Source of the DNA: Psilocybe azurescens
Taxonomy: Eukaryota > Basidiomycota > Agaricomycetes > Agaricales > Agrocybaceae
NCBI GenBank assembly: GCA_023853785.1
Contig: JAJIRX010000791.1
Location: forward strand, 52,799-116,798
Length of the DNA: 64,000 nt
Reading direction: 5' to 3'
In this document: positions 57,131 to 64,000 of the stretch, piece by piece
Layout of the letters: the number at the start of each line of letters is the position of its first letter
Position numbering within the stretch: the stretch's first letter is position 1
Made by a program: the position numbers and the translations under genes
Notes under the pieces: generated by a model
The model's database searches: none
Told to the model about the DNA's origin: nothing
Seen by the model: the letters and a program-made list of their open reading frames with translations, nothing else

Positions 57131-58602
57131 CTACATCACGAGACTCAGTGAAGATTTCCAATAAAAGAATACAACAAAAATGTGCTCACCTTTTGTCCAA
57201 TGGGTAGCAACCACTGATGCTTGAAGTTGCTCAGAACTCAGGCTGCTATATATCTCTAGAAATCTGGAGAGTGCTTGAGATGCTGTAAACTGCTTCTCGT
57301 CGGTCATAATGACCATTTTGTCAAAAAATGGCCCAAGTTCAGGAACAATATTCTCGATATGCTAATTAGTTATTTCATCAGCGATATTATCCCGTTAGGC
57401 GTATTCACTTACCCTGATGTACGTCTGGAGTCCAGCTCCCAAGAACGCTACGTCAGCCTTGAAGGGGTTATATGGACCCTTCACCACAGGGAGCCCGCGC
57501 AGTCGATAATGGAGGCGACGTGTCGACTTCACATCCTCGATTACAGTGTCGCAGGGAAAGATTTGTGATGCCCCAAAGTCAAGTAATGCATATCGCACTT
57601 CGCTTGGATCCCGCAAGCCCTTTATAGAATTCAAGGCAACGAACTCACAAATGACATTCATTCCTGTGTTTTGATAGAGAAAATCAAGGTGTACGATTTT
57701 ATGTCTATGGAGAAAGGAAAAACCTGCAACAACGATGAATTTCTGGGAAAAAGAAAAATTATCAGAGAGGGTACCTACTTCAAGAAACGCCTTTGTGATC
57801 TCCATCAGTTCCTCCACGGTACCGAAGTCAGCAGTGAAAGCACCATCCCATCTGGAATTTGTATAAATGGCCATTAACCTGCTTGGAAGTAAGAGAGATA
57901 ATTGCCTGGGCATCACTACAAAAACTAGATTATCAAAGATTAGAAACTCGAGAACAGGTATTGTATGGTTATGAGGATCCGCGCGCAGTTCTGTGCTATT
58001 CAGACGTTGCATGATAAGAAATTCATTTGATGGTTTGGAAACGTCGGAGATCAATCTGAGGGGGCGTTGATTTATATATAATAAAATAAATACTCAATGA
58101 ACGACCTTACTTAACCACGACATCTCGTCCCTGCTTGTCGCGCGCGGCCCACAACGACGGAGACTAGCGTAGAGAACAAAGACGTTAGCCTGGTTGAAAT
58201 GAAAACTGATTGAACAACTCACATACCACCCAAAACTAATATCGTAGTTTGGAATGAATCGTGCAAACGGATAGGTGTTTTGCTCCGGGTGAGGGGGATA
58301 GGCTCAGGAAAGAGATCGTCAGACTTTGGGGATTTTGTGTGCATTCTGTAGCCTCTGGAGGCAAAGAACGGGGCCAAAAACTCCCATGTATACATAGTGT
58401 GCAGATACTGATCTCTAGTCGGATTTGATTTCCAAATTATATCATTATAAGACTCTGGAAATGTGCGTTGCCAGCGCAGGACACGAATTGTCCAGAGGAG
58501 ACATTCCAATGGGGAATCGAGTTTCACGATCCGTATTTGTTTTGGGAGTGCATACAAGATAGTAGCCAAAGATAAGAGGCCTGCCATTATGTAGATGAGC
58601 AT
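57131..58602 (-). CDS. Protein-kinase-like protein of a mushroom-expanded family
   Basis: Start MLIYIMAGLLSLATILYAL at 58602 (hydrophobic, a possible membrane anchor), then YTWEFLAPFFASRGYRMHTK. A GT-AG intron leads to exon 58163-58111 with WAARDKQGRDVVVK (the ATP-site VAVK-like Lys), intron 58110-58056, then LISDVSKPSNEFLIMQRLNS, FLHRHKIVHLDFLYQNTGMN (H-x-D-x4-N catalytic loop), EVRYALLDFGASQIF (DFG) and GPYNPFKADVAFLG. A C-terminal segment (ENIVPELGPFFDKMVIMTDE; ASQALSRFLEIYSSLS) follows after another intron. All catalytic signature residues are present, so it may be active; substrate unknown. A frame slip near 58150 disturbs exon 2. The final residues before 57131 may include intron sequence. 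Confidence 0.72.
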
Positions 58603-59082
58603 TCAGACTCAAGAGCTAAGGTTGAACAAGAGAAGACCCAAGGGTCAATGAAGGTTTGAAGAAGAGTCAAAGAGAATGGCAGAAACCTTGACATAACCGT
58701 TTTCCGATTCCAGATTCGGAGATTGAATAGCGCCCCGAGTCGTATAAATGACGGAGTGTGGGAAATGCAATAACCAACAAAGTTGAACAAACAACCAACT
58801 TGCGACCAACTTCAGTTACCTCAGCTTTCGTTTGATTTTTCATCCGCAACTCACACACCGTAGAACAATGTCACTCTTAATTTTGTCTTCTTCAACCCAC
58901 CAGCGATCTCACGGGGATTTGTTCGCACCCTGGTAGCAGTGGCTACCCCAACTCTGAATGCTTTCTTGGCGTTCACGTGCTCGCTGTGGCGCACATTGCG
59001 TCTTGAACCGGATGCCCAAAATAGGACGGTGACCTTCTGCCTGGTCGCCGGAATCCCTGTATGTCCAACTTACCAGACAGAA
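58603..59082. other. Intergenic, divergent spacer
   Basis: Between the kinase-like start and the next plus-strand frame. An open frame continues upstream of 59083 to about 58939 but without an ATG. Nothing else recognised. Confidence 0.4.
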
Positions 59083-59581
59083 ATGTCGTCAGATAGTGGC
59101 AAAGGACGGAAAGTCTACTCCATGATAAACTTAAGAATCAATGTTCTTGTCAGTGATGATAGCTGGTTTCTCGTTGAGATGAGCGGAGGATTCAGCAGTG
59201 GACTGGAAAGAAACATGCCCAACTATGAGAAAGTATCCCAGTTCAACTTTACGATCAACACAGAACCTTACAAGTGCTTAAGAAGCTTCAAGGAGTGGGC
59301 CATATATTTCTCTCACATGGCTTCTCTCGGGGATATTCAACATCATGTGGAGTGTCATTGTTGACGATGGAAGCATCACGTTGGTGGTCGTTGAAAAACA
59401 ATGGCAAGTCGCCAGGATAAGAAAACTGATCAATAAACTATACAACCCAGGCTCACTATCGATTAAAGCGTGCGACATCTTGAAACTGGAGTATAAACGC
59501 CCCTCTGCCTCCTTCGGCCACCAATGCATTACGAGTTTACGAATCTGTCAAGAGAGTCCCTGCCACAATTATCATTATTAG
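59083..59581 (+). CDS. Hypothetical protein (one frameshift)
   Basis: Frame from the ATG at 59083 (MSSDSGKGRKVYSMINLRIN) through SDDSWFLVEMSGGFSSGLER and FKEWAIYFSHMASLGDIQ; the next frame then continues with MWSVIVDDGSITLVVVEKQW, QVARIRKLINKLYNPGSLSI and KLEYKRPSASFGHQC to a stop at 59581. One base change near 59345 joins them, giving about 165 residues. No family recognised. Predicted mixed alpha/beta, no signal peptide from this start. Confidence 0.35.
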
Positions 59582-59896
59582 ATCACGAATAACAATTACT
59601 GTAAGGCCCCGGAATACATTTCTGCTGCATTATCGGGTTTTTATGTGGCATGCTGAGAGAATGCCTCACACTTGATGTCTCTATTAGCGAACAGGTTCTT
59701 AGGGTCCGAGAATCCTTATCTGATTCGATCAATGGAGTATGAATGGCAATGTGACTCTCATGGTAGTATATAAGCTACCTCGCACAAGCTATTTTCCACT
59801 TATTAACGCTCTTGTTGTCTCAATCGGTCTGTCCTCACTGGAGTATCCTACCCCAAGCCTCCCAAGCCCGCCAAATATCTTCCTCAAAAGTCGGAT

Positions 59897-60225
59897 ATGT
59901 CCTCACCCGGTGCTGGGGTAATGTTTTATTCACTTTAACGAGATCGCATGCCTCTAACAGACTGTCTTCCACAGCCTGCACCAGCCTTTCGTGATCGACA
60001 AATTGTTTATTTCCTTCACGACTTCGTATCATCACTCAATGAGTTCGTTCCAGAGGGAACTAAAGTGACCATAGTATCATCATCCGCGTCTCAAGCAGAG
60101 GTCTGTATGTTTATTTTGCTTTCCCAACAGCTGAAGTGACTTTACATTTCTAGGAGAATGAATATACTTATACGGTGAAATCGGAGGAACATGGAAAGAT
60201 TTTTGAGTGGCGGGCGATTATTTAA
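59897..60225 (+). CDS. Small three-exon orphan protein, 72 residues
   Basis: Exons 59897-59917, 59975-60100 and 60154-60225, introns of 57 and 53 nt with GT-AG ends, all phase 0. The spliced frame is complete and unbroken: MSSPGAGPAPAFRDRQIVYF, then LHDFVSSLNEFVPEGTKVTI, then a Ser/Gln-rich joint, and EENEYTYTVKSEEHGKIFEW-RAII before TAA (60223-60225). No signal peptide or membrane span, and no family recognised. The amphipathic helix followed by beta-like segments and the acidic charge suggest a compact cytosolic fold; this is inference. It is one of the few frames here that needs no indel repair. Confidence 0.5.
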
Positions 60226-60986
60226 CAGAAACTTATGTACCGCCAAAACCAGAGGTCGACGTTAACACACAGTAATACATATATGTCCTCAAGGACGTAA
60301 GCAAAGCATGTTAAGCACATACAATAGGTTACAACAAATATATTTCCAGCTTAAGTTGGGCAACTTTGAGTGTTAGAAATCACATACTAGGTTGTATAAC
60401 TAGTGTTTTACGACAGTGTATGGATTTATCGTTTATCTTTAAACCTTAATGTCAGGCAGTGTCATGATTCAATATTCGAAATATTCCCCACAACGTTGTT
60501 GCCAGTGCACGGCCAAACATTACGTTAGCCGAACAGGCTGGATTCTCAAGCGAAGTATAAAAAGACCGTGGCGTCTGGAAGTCAAACGACAAAGATCGCG
60601 CAAGCAAATTTTGTGAGAAGCTCCTTGTAGCTATGTACCACTATTCTTTAGGGGGACAGCAATGCTCTGAATCTGGTCGCCATCTCAGGCTAAGTATGAA
60701 ACTTCCTAAATGACTATTTATTTCCCAAAGGGGACAGCCGCATTGACGTCAATTACATATCAAATCACAATTTGAAAATAGAACTGTTGTAATTGACCAG
60801 CTGAGCGTCATGTCACACACCGAAACAACACTGAAAATAATTCACCGCACTCCTATTAGGTAGCCAATTGATACCACTAGATATATACTAGTCCAAATAT
60901 AATGACAAATAAAATATGAATATAATGCGACTACACAGAAAGTCGAGATCCTCCAATACTTCTAAGGTGTGTATGACGTGTGTGCT
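60226..60986. other. Spacer between convergent genes, nothing recognised
   Basis: About 760 bp with only trivial frames. Expected to hold the 3' UTR of the UNC80-like gene (minus strand) next to 60987. Confidence 0.45.
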
Positions 60987-63900
60987 TTAGTTGGAGCTGT
61001 ATGATGTTCTTGGCTCAGCGTCAACGAGCACACTGTCTTCTTCCAGTCCAAATCCTTCCTCGAATTCTTCCATTAAATCTTTTGTCTCCTCCACAATTGC
61101 AGACAGAGCTTGTTGTCTTGTCCAAGTCTCCAACGCAGCCTCTTCATCCTTATCCTTACCCGCCGACATGGACGCGGATCCATTGTTTGACGCGGCCATT
61201 CCAGGCACGGGTAAAAAGCAGATCATATCCCATAAATGTCTGAACACCACGAACCCGTCTATACGTCTCCTGAATGAGCTTCAAAGATTTGATTTTCGTT
61301 GCACGTGTTGCTGTCGATGATTCACCTCCGTCACCGCTGATCCGACTATTCCGTGCACCTGAAATGCCAGGAAGACCGGCTCCTATCATAGGTGACGAAA
61401 TTGGTGGAAACGCAGAAGGCGAGGTGGGTCCTAAATGTAAGATCTTTGGTAGACCTGAATGGTCATGCGGTGAGATAGGAGAGATCTGATACCCTGCTCG
61501 CCTAGTTGGAATCATTAAGAAGAGAGGGAGAGAGCATCAGATTGGAAGGGGAAGGCATAAGACGGGGTGAGGATTCTGGGAAGGGACCATGAGAGATGAT
61601 AAACGCTGACGTGATTTAGAAAAAACGGAAGTCGAAACTCGGCGACTGCTTGGCGAAGCTGGGAAGGGACTCGTGCTTCCGGTTCCACTACCCTGCTGTT
61701 GAAGTTCTTGATCGAGAGAGACGACCTTTTCCATCATAAGAACCTTGAGATGCATGCGAAGTGGGCTACGATAGGCGCATACAAACTCGAGCATGGACCA
61801 CAATGAATAATCGACAATGCGCGGACGACGCAAGCCACGTGGTTGTTCTGTATACGAGGAGGGAGAGCCTGGACGACTCAGATCAGAAGATGTTGACACA
61901 AAGAGACGGGAGCCGAAGTTCGATAGATCAAACTGGGCACTGGTTCGCGGAGATCCTGTAGGAGTTGTCGCTGCAGAATTGATTTCAGGCCTTAAAGCGA
62001 AATCTGCTCCACCTTCCGCAAACATTGAGTTACAGAATGCTGCTATTCTCTCCATATGCCGACACGTGGCAAGTATGAAATGTCAGCTGCTCCACGAACT
62101 ACAACCACCTTTATGACTTGAAGGGCAGTCATGAAGGTTGGTAGGTGAGAACGCCAGAAAGCTTCTTGTCGTCCTTTATCGCCGGACTTCGATCGAAACG
62201 AAGATCCAAGGCCGCGATTAGTGCTTCGCGTGCCATCTACATCTCGTCGACTTTTCTGACATGCTTTAATCGCGTAATAAAGGATGCGAACCCAGGCAAC
62301 AGCGAGCTTTTTACGGTGTTCGTCCGTACGAGATCCATCGGTAATCACTTGTGATTCGGTTTTCATTACAAGGGCAAGCGGAAGGACGACTCCTGCGAGG
62401 AATTGATAAGTTGGAGGCCGCTTCTCTATTTCGCTAATTACATCAAAGCATCTTTTAAGAAAGATGGCTCCTGCTAGCAGAGATATAAGAACTGGGCGGT
62501 ACTGAACCGTCATAAGTTGATTTTCGGACGCAGCTAAGTCACAAGCAGCTAGACCTGCGGTTACAATCTCCCCTACAACCACCTCGCCAAACATTGAATC
62601 ATTGGCGTAGAGTGACATTTCTGTCAATTTTAGGATGGTTTCGAACACTGTAGTGAAGTTGACAGAGATCAGATAGGAATGAAGAATAGGGAAAGTTCCT
62701 GGAGAAATGACACAACCGCCTTGGGCGCCGTTGGTTCTTCGCGATGGAGTAACATTTTGACGAAATCGCCCAGAAAAGTCGCTAAAATCGTCTGCATTGG
62801 AATCACTCCAGTCCTTGAGAAGACTCTTCGTCACATCTAAAGTGTGCCGAGCAACTGTAAGCGTAATTTGACCACCTGCTGACCCGAAAGACAGAACAAG
62901 TTTCAAGTAGTCGAGCCTTATGATTTGGAAATCACTAGGTGTCCGCGATTTTTCTTTGACATTGGTTTCGCCTGCTATATCAGGAGAAAGGAACGCGTTA
63001 TCCTTCTTCTGGTGTTGGCTTTGGCATATTTTCGCCACCTTTGGGTTTGGAGAAAACCTTTGTCAATATAGGAATCAAGCGCCGCAATACCATCTGCCAG
63101 AACGGTTCTTGTGGAGGCCGATGCATTGTAGAGGTGTGGCGAGAGAGAGCGAAGCAACCTCAAGAAATGCTGCGCTCGTGCAATGGACAGTTCATGGGCT
63201 ATAACAGTCAAAAATAAGCGAACAAAGTCGTCCATGCTCAGATGAAGACTTTCATATTCATCAGGAAGCTGAAGAGACATTTGACGGCCCATTTGAGGTT
63301 CAGCACGACGTATTGCTGCTAGGAAGGTTTGTGGTTTTTCGTCTGCGGTGTGAATGATGAGAGCTTCGCGTTCCTCGGCTTTGTTGACGTTGCGAATGCC
63401 AGCAGCATCAACTGTAGTCGACAAGCCTTTCCTAAGGGAAGCGAAAAGGTCGTAAATGCCCTTCGAGAACCATTCGATGTCAATATCAGGAAGCATGGCA
63501 AGTTGTCCGATGGTATTGATAGCTTGATATAAGAAAGAATCTTTATGTAAGGCATAGAAGCGATTGATTGCGTATTCGATAGCAGAGCGGATTCCGGGGT
63601 GTGAGGGCTTTTCAGTGTAAACTTTGACGAGAGCAGGCATGAAAAGAGAGTATCCACCACCTGTCGTGAACAGGCGTCTGAACCGAGTGCTTGCCACCAT
63701 GAACCCTAAAGAAAATGTGTTAATATTTAGAATTCCACAAATTGACTAGGACTGACCAATGAGGACCTGGCTCACGATGTTGATATCGTCACCATGCGTC
63801 ACAAGAGCGCGGTTCAACCCATCCACCAGAACAGCCAACTCATGCCGATCACTCAGATGCCTAGGCATCGAGCGGAAGATCTGAGCAACAAGAAGGATGT

Positions 63901-64000
63901 AGCTACGGGACACCATCAACGACAAGATCTCGACTGTGCCGTTCCTAGATGAACGATGGTTATCCGTCGGATTTTTGCGGGGCATATAATCGGTCATTTC
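60987..64000 (-). CDS. UNC80-like protein, C-terminal part (gene continues past right edge)
   Basis: Animal UNC80 is a giant scaffold of the NALCN sodium-leak channel complex; fungi carry distant UNC80 relatives. Read from the right edge: SLMVSRSYILLVAQIFRSMP, HGDDINIVSQVLIG, intron 63756-63706, FMVASTRFRRLFTTGGGYSL, YALHKDSFLYQAINTIGQLA, MLPDIDIEWFSKGIYDLFAS, LQLPDEYESLHLSMDDFVRL, LDYLKLVLSFGSAGGQITLT, EKRPPTYQFLAGVVLPLALV and a Ser/Pro-rich tail ending EDSVLVDAEPRTSYSSN at 60987. It is an all-helical, HEAT-like protein. Frame changes: T4 run at plus 63053-63056 (KGF/SPNPK), near 62050 (GIW/ERIAAF), about 61560, about 61505 and about 61215. The UNC80 label rests on remembered signature blocks such as the DSFLYQAINTIGQ region; more than half the gene is outside the window. 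Confidence 0.6.

Overview
The window is a stretch of nuclear DNA from a filamentous basidiomycete, most likely an Agaricomycete (mushroom-forming) fungus. The evidence is the very short spliceosomal introns (mostly 50-80 nt), intron-containing tRNA-Ser genes, and recognisable fungal families: a GfMEP-type M35 metalloprotease, a Num1/Mcp5-type cortical PH protein, a class I cAMP phosphodiesterase, MSH6, SEC24, a mushroom-type kinase-like family and a local F-box array. No bacterial, organellar or CRISPR signal was seen. Genes were read through their introns from both strands; exon edges are given where GT-AG and phase agree.

Layout. 1-900: 5' half of an M35 protease, minus strand, cut by the left edge. 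2.65-8.15 kb: Num1/Mcp5-like dynein anchor, plus strand. 10.9-14.0 kb: GC-rich cAMP phosphodiesterase, minus strand, directly followed by two tandem tRNA-Ser(GCT) genes (14.07-14.37 kb). 14.4-33.9 kb: about 19.5 kb of gene-poor DNA. It holds one recognisable long gene of unknown function (22.6-24.8 kb, minus), two weak small ORFs, and an almost perfect 140-bp inverted repeat enclosing about 1.45 kb (30.28-32.01 kb) with nested hairpins and a poly(A) tract. 33.96-35.18 kb: a CFAP20-domain protein. 36.4-44.6 kb: four F-box genes; three are paralogues that share an unusual N-terminal C-x2-C-x14-C-x7-C-x2-C-QQY motif. 45.0-54.4 kb: MSH6 and SEC24, transcribed divergently from a 352-bp spacer. 54.6-60.2 kb: a cyclin-like gene, a decayed and an intact-looking copy of a kinase-like gene, and two small orphan genes. 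61.0-64.0 kb: the 3' part of a UNC80-like gene running off the right edge.

The genes do not form one pathway. They are housekeeping functions (mismatch repair, COPII budding, nuclear/mitochondrial anchoring, cAMP turnover, possible channel-complex scaffold) mixed with fast-evolving families (F-box, kinase-like). One technical feature dominates the reading: almost every long gene, including essential SEC24, is broken by single-base frame changes, many at homopolymers. I read these as consensus errors in the assembly, not as mass pseudogenisation. The coordinates below therefore span several open frames per gene.
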